A DNA stretch of 64,000 nucleotides from Synechococcus sp. Cruz-7E5 (GTDB lineage Bacteria; Cyanobacteriota; Cyanobacteriia; PCC-6307; Cyanobiaceae): NCBI RefSeq assembly GCF_024345995.1, contig NZ_JAGQCE010000012.1:30845-94844 (forward strand), written 5' to 3'. Shown piece by piece: positions 23,322-32,887 of this stretch; position 1 is the first letter of the stretch; every line of letters begins with the position of its first letter. A program made the position numbers and the translations under genes. The notes beneath the pieces are model-generated. The model saw only the letters and a list, made by a program, of their open reading frames with translations, had not been told where the DNA came from and ran no database searches.

Positions 23322-26300
23322 TCAGTCTTCGGTGGTGATTTCTTCCTTGAAGTTCACCATCCGGATCGGGGCGGAGGGCTCCACATCGCGCAGGCTCCAG
23401 TTGGTGGTGAACTGCTTGTAGCCCTCGGCTTGGTAGATCGGGTCGGTATCGAGTGCGGTGTGAAGGAAGCCAGCCCCGGCCCCCTTTTCCTCATGGGTCC
23501 AGTACTGCAGCTTGGCCTCCGGCTCCTGGGTGAGCTTCCACCAAGCTTCGAGCAGATCGATCACGTGATCACGCACGTCGGTGGGGAGGTGTTCGTCGAG
23601 GCTGTCGTCAGCTGCACCTGTGGCAATGCAACGCTCCTGCAGCGCCGTGGCGATCTGGGCCTTGATGCGTTGCAGGGCATCCGCTGCCATGGCGCCCTTA
23701 GCCCCAGCCAGGGCTGGATCGCCATGGCGGGCCATCGCCACCACCACCCCCGGCAGGCCCCTGTCGAGAGCCCGGCTGGCGAAGGGCGTGCAGCTGGTGG
23801 CCTCCACATGGCGATAGAAGGTCTGGTGCCAGTAGGGGAACAGCTCGAAATGGGAGCGATCCCGCGGGCGGTTGGGGTTGAGCAGGACGAGCACCAGCCC
23901 TGGCTTGTTCTGCTGCGGGTTGTCGCTCAGCTGCCGGCCGACGCGGCTGGTTGCCTGGATGTACTCGGCGGCGGTCTTGGGCTGGTTGAGCACCACCATC
24001 AACCCGAGGCGGGAGATGTCGAGACCCACCGAAATCATGTTGGTGGCCAGGGCCACGTCGAGGTGGTCCTTGTCTACGTAGGGCTTGGAAAGACGGTCTT
24101 TGGTGCTGCTGATCTTGGCCGTGTTCACGCGGGATGTGAGCTCCTCTGGTTCGTTGGGCCGTTTGCGGCTGGCGAAGGGGTTCTCGAAACCCTCCATGGC
24201 GAGGGCGCGGTTTCTGGCGAACTGGTCCAACTGGGCGCCGAGTTCGTCTTCCAGGATGCTGCGGGTTACGCCCAGCTCCTTGAGGTTGGAGAAGTAGCCC
24301 AGCAGGGTCATGTAGGGATCTGCCGGGTTGTTGGCGCCCATGGACTTGTTGTCGTTCCAGGCCTTCTGGGCTGCAGCCATCAGGCCCAGGTAGGAGCGCA
24401 GCAGCACGCCCTTGAGGTTGCGGCCCGGGGCTGAGAGGCCCACGTAGAGTCGAGCCTGATCGGGATCGGGGATGGTGCGGGAGAAGAAATTGTCATCTCG
24501 CTCCGGGCCCGGCGGCGGAAAGATCCGCACCTGGCTGCGGGCGAACAGGGCCTTGATCTGAGCTTCGGCCCGGCGCACGGTGGCGGTGGAGGCAATGATC
24601 TTGGGGGGCAGTGAAGAGGCTTCCGGCCGCATCAGCCCCTCGATCACCGTTTCATAGAGGCCAGCGAGGGTGCCGAGGGGGCCACTGATCAGGTGTAGTT
24701 CGTCCTGGATGACGAGTTCCGGCGGCAGCAGACGGCCGTGGGGAATCTTCAAGCCACCCGTGCCCTTTTCCGCCGGCCCCCAGAAGCCCGCAGGTGCACT
24801 CCCCGTGGGCAACTGATATGTGCTGACGTTGCCGAACAGCGAGGAGGTTTTGCCGACCCAGGGAAGGGCGGCGAACTTGTCGATCGTGGCGATCAGGAAG
24901 CACGGCAAGCGGCGGTAGATCTGCTCGTCCACCGCCAGCACTGGCAATGGTGTGCCCTTGTGGAAGGGGCATGGCCCCATATGGGCGAAGTCTTGCTTGG
25001 CCTCAGGAGAGCGGGGTTCGCGGCAGTAGATCTCCAGTCGATCGGGATTCCTCGGGGGCAACAGGTGAAAGCCTTCCGGCTGAAGGGGGCGATTGCACCA
25101 GGGGCAGGTTTCGATCGGGATCGGCCGATCGCGCTTGCCGGCCTTCCACTTGGTGAGCACGGCGTGGGTGGACTGTTGGTCGCTGTCGCCCGGTCCGCCG
25201 AGCTTGTTGGGGGTGGCGGCCTTGCCGACCCACATGCCGATCTCGAAGGGCCATTCACCCAGCAGGTAGGGGTCGCTCTTCTCGATTCGCTCCAGGCGCT
25301 CCAGCTCCAGGGCGCAGATCAAGGTGGCGGCGCGGCCGAGCTGATCCAGGGTGAGCAGCCGCAGGGTGTAGCGCATCAGCACCGTGATGCCGGCGGATTC
25401 GATCCCAGGGTTCTGCAGGCGACGGTGCACCAGGAGGAAGGCCGCCAGGCCCAGGTAGGCCTCCGTCTTGCCGCCACCGGTGGGGAAGAACAACAGCTCC
25501 ACGGCCTCACGATCCAGCCGGCCTTCGGGGGTCTCGGGAGCCGCCAGGCCCGGCAGATTCATCAGCACAAAGGCCAGCTGGAAGAAGCGCCACTTCGGGG
25601 CGCGGGTATTCGGAACGATGCCGATCTGATCGGGCGGCACCTTGGCGCTGAAGGCACTGCGCTGCCGGCTGGCGCGGGCCATCACCAGGTTCATGGTGCG
25701 GAAGGCCTCGCGCACCAGGGGATCGGCGAGCAGCTTGATGCCGTTTTCGATGCGCGTGGCGCAGGCTTCCGCCTGGGCCCGGAGCTGCTTGGCGGTTTCG
25801 TTCTGATCGTTGTCGCTGATGGGGTGTGTTGGTTGCTGGGTGATCCAGCCCCGGTAGGCCGTCACCATCGGCATCAACTGCTGGCCGATGCGTTCGCTGC
25901 GGGCCAGATCTGCCAAGGCCTCCATGCCCATTGGCACGTTGGTGCCGGGAGGTGGTTCGGGAAGGGTTCGGAACACACGGGCCGTAGGTAGCCAGGTGGT
26001 GGTGAGCGTGTGGCAGCGGGCCGGGTTGTCGTTAGGGATGTCTGAGGCGATCACGGCCACGTTGTGGCCGCCCGCAAAGCAGTAGTCGCGCCGGTATTGG
26101 AGAGCCGCCAAGCGTTCGTCAGGATCCTTGGCCGCCTGCTGCAGGGCATCGCGACGCGGTGGGAAGCCCTGGGGGCACTGGAGGCTCAGCTCCACCTGGA
26201 AGGCAGAAACCGGATCGCGGTGACGGATCTGGTTGGTCTTGGGCGGCTCCCGCTTGTTGAGCAGAAAGAGCGACACCGACAGCTGATCACTGCGATAGCC

Positions 26301-26861
26301 GAGCTTGCTGGGTGCTGGCCTGGCGATCCAGCGCAGGCAGAGACCCTGAGGGTTGGTCTCCAATGGGATGTCTGTGCTGGTGCCCTCGCCGGCAATCGTG
26401 AGCGTCACGCTGTGGCGCTGAGGGGTGCGCAGCCAGAGCTTCTCGTCGTCGCCATCGGCCGGGGCTGTGTAATCCCCCCAGGAGACAGTGGCCTCGATGG
26501 TGGAGCCACGCTCCAGGATGAAGCTCAGGCCGCAGGACGAGGTAAACCAGCTGCGTCGGGTGTTGGCCTGATCAAGGGCATCATTGGCGTCATCGTCCTT
26601 TTCCTGCTTCTCCAGGCGATGGGTAGCGTCGCTGCTGGGTTCTTCGCCAGCGAGATCAGAAAAGGAGAGTTGCTCGTCTGTTGTGGCGCGGCCCGCTTCC
26701 TGCTGGAACACATGGGGCACCAGGAAGCCGGTGGTGAACCAGACCGAGGGCGGCTGGGGCAGTTGTTCATGGCGACGGGCAACATCGTCCCAGCGTGGTC
26801 CAATCAGATCACTGTGCAGGGCCGCGACGAGCTGGGAGCGGATTTCGGCGGAGGTGGCCAT
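23322..26861 (-). CDS. drmA: DISARM helicase DrmA
   Basis: 1179 residues. Walker A FFPTGGGKTEAYLGLAAFLL near residue 460, DEAH-like QDELHLISGPLGT near 717, SF2 C-terminal motifs MISVGLDISRLGLMVVLNQP and EYIQATSRVGRQ near 940. CPWCNRPLQPEG is a possible Zn segment. DrmA forms the core DISARM complex with DrmB and loads on unmethylated foreign DNA with 5' overhangs. Directly follows the DUF262 gene with 1 nt between them. Confidence 0.93.
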   Translation of the reverse strand: MATSAEIRSQLVAALHSDLIGPRWDDVARRHEQLPQPPSVWFTTGFLVPHVFQQEAGRATTDEQLSFSDLAGEEPSSDATHRLEKQEKDDDANDALDQANTRRSWFTSSCGLSFILERGSTIEATVSWGDYTAPADGDDEKLWLRTPQRHSVTLTIAGEGTSTDIPLETNPQGLCLRWIARPAPSKLGYRSDQLSVSLFLLNKREPPKTNQIRHRDPVSAFQVELSLQCPQGFPPRRDALQQAAKDPDERLAALQYRRDYCFAGGHNVAVIASDIPNDNPARCHTLTTTWLPTARVFRTLPEPPPGTNVPMGMEALADLARSERIGQQLMPMVTAYRGWITQQPTHPISDNDQNETAKQLRAQAEACATRIENGIKLLADPLVREAFRTMNLVMARASRQRSAFSAKVPPDQIGIVPNTRAPKWRFFQLAFVLMNLPGLAAPETPEGRLDREAVELLFFPTGGGKTEAYLGLAAFLLVHRRLQNPGIESAGITVLMRYTLRLLTLDQLGRAATLICALELERLERIEKSDPYLLGEWPFEIGMWVGKAATPNKLGGPGDSDQQSTHAVLTKWKAGKRDRPIPIETCPWCNRPLQPEGFHLLPPRNPDRLEIYCREPRSPEAKQDFAHMGPCPFHKGTPLPVLAVDEQIYRRLPCFLIATIDKFAALPWVGKTSSLFGNVSTYQLPTGSAPAGFWGPAEKGTGGLKIPHGRLLPPELVIQDELHLISGPLGTLAGLYETVIEGLMRPEASSLPPKIIASTATVRRAEAQIKALFARSQVRIFPPPGPERDDNFFSRTIPDPDQARLYVGLSAPGRNLKGVLLRSYLGLMAAAQKAWNDNKSMGANNPADPYMTLLGYFSNLKELGVTRSILEDELGAQLDQFARNRALAMEGFENPFASRKRPNEPEELTSRVNTAKISSTKDRLSKPYVDKDHLDVALATNMISVGLDISRLGLMVVLNQPKTAAEYIQATSRVGRQLSDNPQQNKPGLVLVLLNPNRPRDRSHFELFPYWHQTFYRHVEATSCTPFASRALDRGLPGVVVAMARHGDPALAGAKGAMAADALQRIKAQIATALQERCIATGAADDSLDEHLPTDVRDHVIDLLEAWWKLTQEPEAKLQYWTHEEKGAGAGFLHTALDTDPIYQAEGYKQFTTNWSLRDVEPSAPIRMVNFKEEITTED

Positions 26862-26862
26862 C

Positions 26863-28725
26863 TCAGCTCACGCCTCCAGTATTTTCTGCCAGTATCCGAT
26901 CCAAGCTCCAGATTCGGCCAGCAAGCTCGGCATAGAGCTTGTTACGGCGTTCCAACACCTCCGGGGTGTACTCCCGTTCGGATTGGAAAGCTAAGCCACT
27001 GCGTTCGAGGAAAGCCTTGAACGCGGGGTTGTTCAGGTAGGCCTGCTCGCAGAAGGTCTGGGCAAGGGCGTTCTGAGTTACGTACTGGCTGCGCTTCTCC
27101 TCATAGGGGCGGTCGCCATAACTGGCGTTAATGGATTTGGGGATCAGCAGCAAAGCCCCAATACGGTTGCGGGCTTCCCGGAAGTTCTCTTCCTGGGGAT
27201 ACCAAGTACGTATGCCGGGACGATCTTCTGACCAGCTCTGCTCTGCCCAGATGTGCTCCACCTCATAGGCCTGTTTACCGCTGGCTGTGACGTAGTCGAC
27301 GTAGCGGCCGAGTTGGCCCGATTCGCGCTCAAGGTGATGGGTGAGGCGGGCGAGGAAGCGCTTCACCTGGGGGCGGTTCATGCGACCACGGGTAAGGCCC
27401 CAGGGGGCCGAGGCATCAAAGCCTGGAAGGGGAGCCAGGTCATCGATCAGAGCCCGTTGCAATTCCGGGAGTGAACGCCGGCGCAACTTGTCCCGCAGCA
27501 GGGTGAACACCCGGTAGTAGTTGGTGGAGTAATCAATCGCCCAGTAGCTCCAGATCCGGCGGTGGATCGAAATGTCCACGTAGTTCGCCACCAGGCGGAG
27601 CTTGGCCTCCACCAGCCCCGGTGGATCGTCGAGGCTGAGGGCACTCAGCATCAGAGGCAACTGCAGGGTAAAGCCGTTGCTGTGGTTGAAGTAGATGGCC
27701 TCCAGCCCTGGCACGAGCTGTTCACTGGCCAGTCGGATTTTCCGGTAGATGCCGGTGAAGAAGGCGTACTCGCGCTGGATGAAGGCCACAAAGCCGGCTT
27801 CGTTGCCCAGGCCCAGCAGTTCGGTATGGTCTTTTACCCAGCGGTGGAATTCGCTGGCGATCAATTCAAAATCCTGACTGGCAGCCTGGGCCCGGCGCTC
27901 ACGGATGCTGACGGCATGCTGGGCCCGAAGCCACGCCTTGATGCAGTCGGCCTGGGCCTCCTTGTCAATCCCCACCAGCTGCTGCTCCAGCTGCTTCCAG
28001 ACATCGCTGCAATGGTTGCGCTGACTTTCGGTGGGGATGTTAGCCAGCAGGAATCCTTTGAGCATCTCGGCCGGGGTAAGGCGCAGCCCCCGATCATTCA
28101 TGGTTTCAAAGATGGTGTAGGCCGCCTCATCGCTGTAGGCGGTGATCTCCACTAGCTGCACATTGTCGATCAACCAATCTACGAAATATGGCAGTGAATG
28201 GCTGAGAAGATCGGCAGGAAAGAGGGCCTCTATGTCGGCATAGCGGGCCAGCATGGTGCGCACTGCATCACTGGCCGCGCTGGTTTCAAATGGCTCGTTG
28301 TTGAGCAGGGCATGGAGCAGGGCTTCGCGCTCCTCTACATCGATGGTGAAAGCTTTGGTGCCGTACTTCTCCGCATAGATGAGGGGGCGGATGTTGGCCT
28401 GATCTTCGCCAATGGGTAGGGAGCGTAGAAGAAAGATCAGCAGGAGCGTCAGGGTGGTGAGGCGCTGTTGCCCGTCGATCAGGAATCTGCGTCCTTCCTT
28501 CTCGCTGGTGATCACTGCACCGAGGAAGTAATGCCTGTAGTCGCGCACCTTGGCGCGAGAGTGAGAAGGGTCGTGGTCTTCGAGAAACTGGCTGGTGAGA
28601 TCGTCAATCAACTCCTCCACCTGCCGGCGTTCCCAGCGGTATTCCCGCTGGTAGTAGTCAATCCCGAAGCGAGCGCCGAAGAGCAGTTCACGGATGCTGG
28701 AGACCTTGCCGTCAAGCTTTTTCAT
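26863..28725 (-). CDS. DUF262/DUF1524 GmrSD-like nuclease inside the DISARM operon
   Basis: About 620 residues. N-terminal DUF262: VSSIRELLFGARFGIDYYQR, then YFLGAVITSEKEGRRFLIDG and GQQRLTTLTLLLIFLL (the DGQQR catalytic/nucleotide motif). C-terminal DUF1524 with AYEVEHIWAEQSWSED (the EHI-type His-Me motif). This pair of domains forms the single-chain version of GmrSD-type type IV restriction enzymes, which cut modified DNA. The start overlaps the drmMI stop by ATGA, and 1 nt separates it from drmA, so it is a stable operon member, not an insertion. Not part of the standard class 1 DISARM gene set. Confidence 0.9.
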   Translation of the reverse strand: MKKLDGKVSSIRELLFGARFGIDYYQREYRWERRQVEELIDDLTSQFLEDHDPSHSRAKVRDYRHYFLGAVITSEKEGRRFLIDGQQRLTTLTLLLIFLLRSLPIGEDQANIRPLIYAEKYGTKAFTIDVEEREALLHALLNNEPFETSAASDAVRTMLARYADIEALFPADLLSHSLPYFVDWLIDNVQLVEITAYSDEAAYTIFETMNDRGLRLTPAEMLKGFLLANIPTESQRNHCSDVWKQLEQQLVGIDKEAQADCIKAWLRAQHAVSIRERRAQAASQDFELIASEFHRWVKDHTELLGLGNEAGFVAFIQREYAFFTGIYRKIRLASEQLVPGLEAIYFNHSNGFTLQLPLMLSALSLDDPPGLVEAKLRLVANYVDISIHRRIWSYWAIDYSTNYYRVFTLLRDKLRRRSLPELQRALIDDLAPLPGFDASAPWGLTRGRMNRPQVKRFLARLTHHLERESGQLGRYVDYVTASGKQAYEVEHIWAEQSWSEDRPGIRTWYPQEENFREARNRIGALLLIPKSINASYGDRPYEEKRSQYVTQNALAQTFCEQAYLNNPAFKAFLERSGLAFQSEREYTPEVLERRNKLYAELAGRIWSLDRILAENTGGVS

Positions 28726-31700
28726 GACCACAGCCCGATCTGGACGGGTTCACTAATGAGTTGGAATGAGCCAGAAGCGACTGGGACGGCATTTGGTGGC
28801 GCTTTGGACTTTGTCTTGGCAGTCTTCTTGCCCCCTTTGCTGTGCAACCCCATCGCCACCTCCTCGGCGTAGCGCTCGGCGTTGAGGGCGAGCAGGCGGG
28901 CGAGGACGTCGTCACGCACGGCTTCTGGCCACCGGTAGCGCCAAGGCAGATTGCTTCGGCCGCTGATGGCACCACAGGCCTGCAGGTGCCGCTGGAAGTC
29001 AAGGGCATCGCATGCGTCCCTGAAGAACAACTCGCCGCTGTCGATGCGCTCCTGCAGCTGATAGGGGAGCTGGTTGTCGTCTTCGAGATCGAGGTAGTCA
29101 AGCCCGAAGCCGTAGGCGGTAGTTACATCGCTCCAACCGTAGGCGGCCAAAACCATCTGATCCATCACGCTATGGAGGCGGCGTAGGCTCAAATGTTTGG
29201 GGCTTGTTTCGGCGGGATCGTGGAAGCGATTGTATGTATTTGTCAAGCCTTCGCTGAAGACGGTCGTGCAACTTTGGCGTAGCACATCGTATTGACGACC
29301 AATCCTGTCTAAATCTTCAAGCTTGCAGTCTGAATTCTCTGGATTACTTCCGCCATTTACTGCTGCTTCAGGAAACGGGAAAGCCTCATAGCAATCGACA
29401 GTTGAGTAAACGGGCCTGTCTTCCAGTGTTGAGCCCGTGAGCGCGCACCAAAATGAGTGGCACGACGAAGATAAAATAGCGAAAGTCGAGTAGATGTTGT
29501 CACTGCAAACTACGACAACTTTGTGACTAAATACATACTCTGCCGGAAGAATGCCAAAGCAGCTGTATTTAGATGTCTGCGATATTGCGCATACCTTTTC
29601 CACGCTATTCTTGGCATGATTAAGCGCCGGGGTTTGAGTGCCAAAAAGCCACCACTTCTCTCTCCTGCTGTCTGCGACGGAGTATCCACCAAGCTTTGAT
29701 CTACCAGGCTTCACTCTTTGTTCAACCAAGCGAAAAACCGTTGGATAAGCCTTTGCCTGCTCAAGGCTCAAGCCCGTGAAATCAATAACTTTTCTGTGCG
29801 GAAGCATCTGAGGGTGGGTGGTTATTTCTTTGCCTCCAATGAAATCATGGATAACCTCCTTCTCTGCAGGAGACTCTAAAAGAATTTGCTCGATTTCGCC
29901 CAAGGACCCTTCAGGCGATGGTGAATCGAGTTCAAAAACAAACCCAGCTCCATAGACATCTGCGCCTCTGAAGCACTTATCTTTGTTGGAGCCGAGCGGT
30001 TCTGGATCTTGATCGACTTCTGTAGGCAGCAAAAATGAATTTATGCCGGATACCACTTGCTCGTCTAGGCGGCAAATTGATCTTGCTCCACCCTTGGCAA
30101 GGCAAATGGCACATGCAACCACGGCAGCATCTCCTCTCCAAGGTATTCTTCGGATTGCCGAGTAGATTCTTCCGCCGCCATGCAGAATCTGTTTTAGGCC
30201 CGCTTGCCTGGTATCTCCCTGAAAAACTGTATTTGTAGAAACAAAGCCAATCGACCCCTCCTCCAGCAGCAGAGTGAATGATCTTCGGAAGAAATGTGCA
30301 ATTAAATCTACTGCTTTCCCAGTAGAGTTGGGATGAGTAGCCCTTAGCCAATCGGGATAAGAGTCGCCTAGTACAGGCCATATCTTTGCACCTCCGAGGT
30401 AAGGAGGGTTGCCCACGAAAATATCAAAGCCCGGCTCTTCTCGCCCGAACACATCCGGGAATGCCAGCTGCCAGTGCAGCGGCTGAATGCCCTTCTCGCC
30501 ACAGCGCAACCGCTCTAGCGGCTCGGCTAGCTCGTTCTCCAGCTCTGCCGCTGAGCTGTGCTGCAGCGTGGCCGCCAGAAAGAGCTGCTTCAGCTCTTCG
30601 CGATCCTTCGGCTTCCTGCCGTTGAAGAACGCCGCCACCAGCAGATCACCCACTGTGCGTAGGTAGGCGGTGCTGGCGTTCAGGGCCTCCAGGGCCTGGC
30701 GCTTCTGGGCGTCGTCAGCATCGTTACGGCTGTCGGCATGGAACAGCGCGAAGCTCCTGGCCTCCTGCTGCCGCACCTGATCGAGCAAGGTGATCTGCAG
30801 TTCGCGCTGCATGCTGGCGCCCTTCAGTGCCGTTTCGATCTCGCTGCGCTCCATGCCCACCAGCGAATCGCCGCACTTGAGGGCGTGGTCTACAAACGTG
30901 AAGGGTGCATCTTTGCTCAGGCTCACCAGCCAGAGGCTGAGGCGGGCCAGGTTCACAGCAAATGGGTTCTTGTCCACGCCATAGAGACAGCTCTGGGCGA
31001 TCAGCCGGCGGGCATAGATCAGCGGCTCTTCCCCATGGGCGGAGCCACCGGGCTGGAGGGCGTCGGGCAGCCTTTCCCGGGCCCAGGCCAGCTCCAGCAG
31101 TTCGGCCAGGAAGCGGCAGCACTCCACCAGGAAGGCACCGGAGCCCATGGCTGGATCGCAGATCTTCAACGCCAGGATCTGGGCCACGGTGGGTTTGCCG
31201 CCGCAGCGTTCCAGCCAGGGCCGCAGCGCCTCCTCCACGATCGGCCGCGTCAGCGATCGGGGCGTGTAATGGCTGCCGCTGCGGCGCCGTTCCTCGGTGG
31301 GCTGGAACACCAGGCTGCCCGCAGCCTGGGGCCCATCGAACAGCTCGCGGTTGATCCGCGGGGCAAGGGCCTCCAGCAGCTCGGCTTCGCTGGCGGCGGC
31401 CTTCAGCGCATTGGCAGATTTGGGCGGCAGGGTGGTGGCCGCTTCTTCTTCCAACCACGCCTTGCGCTTCTCGCCAGGCAGTGTCAGCAAGGCATCGAGA
31501 TCCACCGCCGTGGTGAGCTGTTTCTTGGCCCCCTGGGGCTTGCTCTTAAGGCCGATGCAGCGGCCGGGGATGCGACGCACCGCATAGCCCATGATCCCCT
31601 CGTACACCGAGCCGATCTGCTCCACATCCAGCGCCCGGTAACTGATGCGCTCACCCTTCACCACCAGCAGGTTGGAAAGCACCTCGTGCACCACCCCATC

Positions 31701-32885
31701 GCTGATCCAGGGGGTTTCCAGCCAGGGGTAGACCGCCGGATCAAACAGCTGCCCTTTGCGGGCCGGCAGGTAATCCACGGTGGCGCCGCCGCCATCGAAC
31801 ACCAGCCGGCACAGGCTCATCAGGCCGGCCCAGGCGCCGTAGCGCTGTTCCAAAGTGTCGGGAAACTCGGCGGCGTCCTGCTCCAGCCGCTCGAAGACAC
31901 CGCTCACTTTGTAGTTCTGCTCATACACCGCATCCTTTGGCAACAAGGCGTTGTCTTCTGCGTAGAGGAGAAACACCAGCCGCATCAGCACCGTGATCAG
32001 GCCGCCATAGAGCTGCTTTGGATCGTCCTCGGCCAGATTCCCCAGCAGCAGGCCGCCCTGGCGCTGGGTGAGTTCATCGGCCTGTTGGAAGCCGCGCAGC
32101 AACTCCCACAGCGCCGCGAGCACCTGATCCGCCAGGGCATTGCTCACCACCGCTTGGAAGCTGCGGCTCTTCCTCAGCACATCAGCGAGCCGGTAGCCGT
32201 CTGGATCGAGGAACACATGGCTCTGGCCCAGCAGCAGATCCAGGCCCGAGAACATCAGCCGGCCGCTCACCTCGGCGAGATCCTTGAGCGAGAAGGTGAT
32301 GTGCCCAGAGCTTTCGCCCTTCGGGGCCACCACCAGCCGCAGCTGGCTGCCGTTGAACAGCAGCCCCGCCTCCACGCCTGTTTCGCGCAGCAGCCGCTCA
32401 AAGCGCTCCTGGGCGCTGGCCCGCCAGAGGTGCTCGCCTCCGGTGACCTTCTGATCCAGTGGCGTGAGCAACGGCAATTCCTGGACGAGCAGCTGCGTGC
32501 CATCGCCGATCGCAGCAGGCACCACGGCTGAAGGTTGCAAGGTTTCGCCGAGTTCAGGCAGTTCCCTGGTGAAGCCCTCGATCAGGTTCGGGCTGCTCTG
32601 GACCTGGTCGCCACTCCAGCCCAGGTGATCCACCAACAAGGTCTCGATGCTGGAGAAACCCAGCTCCCGATCTTCCGCATCAGCATCTTCATCAGGACCA
32701 AGGGCTTCAAGCGATTCCCGGTATCGCTCCTGCCGCTCGATCAGCTCGCTGCCACTGCGGGTTACCACCCAGCCGGCGTCCTGCATCGCCGCAGGCGCCA
32801 CCACCAGGCCCACCGGCTGCAGGTAGCCCAGCCACTCCTGGTGGGCCAGGAGCTCTGGATCGCGTTGGACACCTCGTTTGGCCAT
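28722..32885 (-). CDS. drmMI: DISARM adenine methyltransferase DrmMI
   Basis: 1387 residues. SAM-binding motif KICDPAMGSGAFLVECCRF near residue 578 and catalytic DIFVGNPPYLGGAKIW near 825 mark an Eco57I-type N6-adenine methyltransferase (PglX-like). In class 1 DISARM it methylates host sites so that DrmA/B ignore them. The region about 29.2-30.4 kb, which encodes the presumed target-recognition part, is conspicuously AT-rich against the GC-rich flanks. Starts 2 nt after drmD. Confidence 0.9.
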   Translation of the reverse strand: MAKRGVQRDPELLAHQEWLGYLQPVGLVVAPAAMQDAGWVVTRSGSELIERQERYRESLEALGPDEDADAEDRELGFSSIETLLVDHLGWSGDQVQSSPNLIEGFTRELPELGETLQPSAVVPAAIGDGTQLLVQELPLLTPLDQKVTGGEHLWRASAQERFERLLRETGVEAGLLFNGSQLRLVVAPKGESSGHITFSLKDLAEVSGRLMFSGLDLLLGQSHVFLDPDGYRLADVLRKSRSFQAVVSNALADQVLAALWELLRGFQQADELTQRQGGLLLGNLAEDDPKQLYGGLITVLMRLVFLLYAEDNALLPKDAVYEQNYKVSGVFERLEQDAAEFPDTLEQRYGAWAGLMSLCRLVFDGGGATVDYLPARKGQLFDPAVYPWLETPWISDGVVHEVLSNLLVVKGERISYRALDVEQIGSVYEGIMGYAVRRIPGRCIGLKSKPQGAKKQLTTAVDLDALLTLPGEKRKAWLEEEAATTLPPKSANALKAAASEAELLEALAPRINRELFDGPQAAGSLVFQPTEERRRSGSHYTPRSLTRPIVEEALRPWLERCGGKPTVAQILALKICDPAMGSGAFLVECCRFLAELLELAWARERLPDALQPGGSAHGEEPLIYARRLIAQSCLYGVDKNPFAVNLARLSLWLVSLSKDAPFTFVDHALKCGDSLVGMERSEIETALKGASMQRELQITLLDQVRQQEARSFALFHADSRNDADDAQKRQALEALNASTAYLRTVGDLLVAAFFNGRKPKDREELKQLFLAATLQHSSAAELENELAEPLERLRCGEKGIQPLHWQLAFPDVFGREEPGFDIFVGNPPYLGGAKIWPVLGDSYPDWLRATHPNSTGKAVDLIAHFFRRSFTLLLEEGSIGFVSTNTVFQGDTRQAGLKQILHGGGRIYSAIRRIPWRGDAAVVACAICLAKGGARSICRLDEQVVSGINSFLLPTEVDQDPEPLGSNKDKCFRGADVYGAGFVFELDSPSPEGSLGEIEQILLESPAEKEVIHDFIGGKEITTHPQMLPHRKVIDFTGLSLEQAKAYPTVFRLVEQRVKPGRSKLGGYSVADSRREKWWLFGTQTPALNHAKNSVEKVCAISQTSKYSCFGILPAEYVFSHKVVVVCSDNIYSTFAILSSSCHSFWCALTGSTLEDRPVYSTVDCYEAFPFPEAAVNGGSNPENSDCKLEDLDRIGRQYDVLRQSCTTVFSEGLTNTYNRFHDPAETSPKHLSLRRLHSVMDQMVLAAYGWSDVTTAYGFGLDYLDLEDDNQLPYQLQERIDSGELFFRDACDALDFQRHLQACGAISGRSNLPWRYRWPEAVRDDVLARLLALNAERYAEEVAMGLHSKGGKKTAKTKSKAPPNAVPVASGSFQLISEPVQIGLWS

Positions 32886-32887
32886 TG

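Noticed and set aside
24738..25991. Long plus-strand frame opposite drmA
   Set aside because: A mirror of the GC-rich drmA coding sequence; composition follows antisense codon positions and no domain is seen.
30738..32531. 597-residue plus-strand frame opposite drmMI
   Set aside because: Rich in Gln, His and Gly as expected for the antisense of a Leu/Ala-rich gene; no domain and it conflicts with the clear methyltransferase gene.
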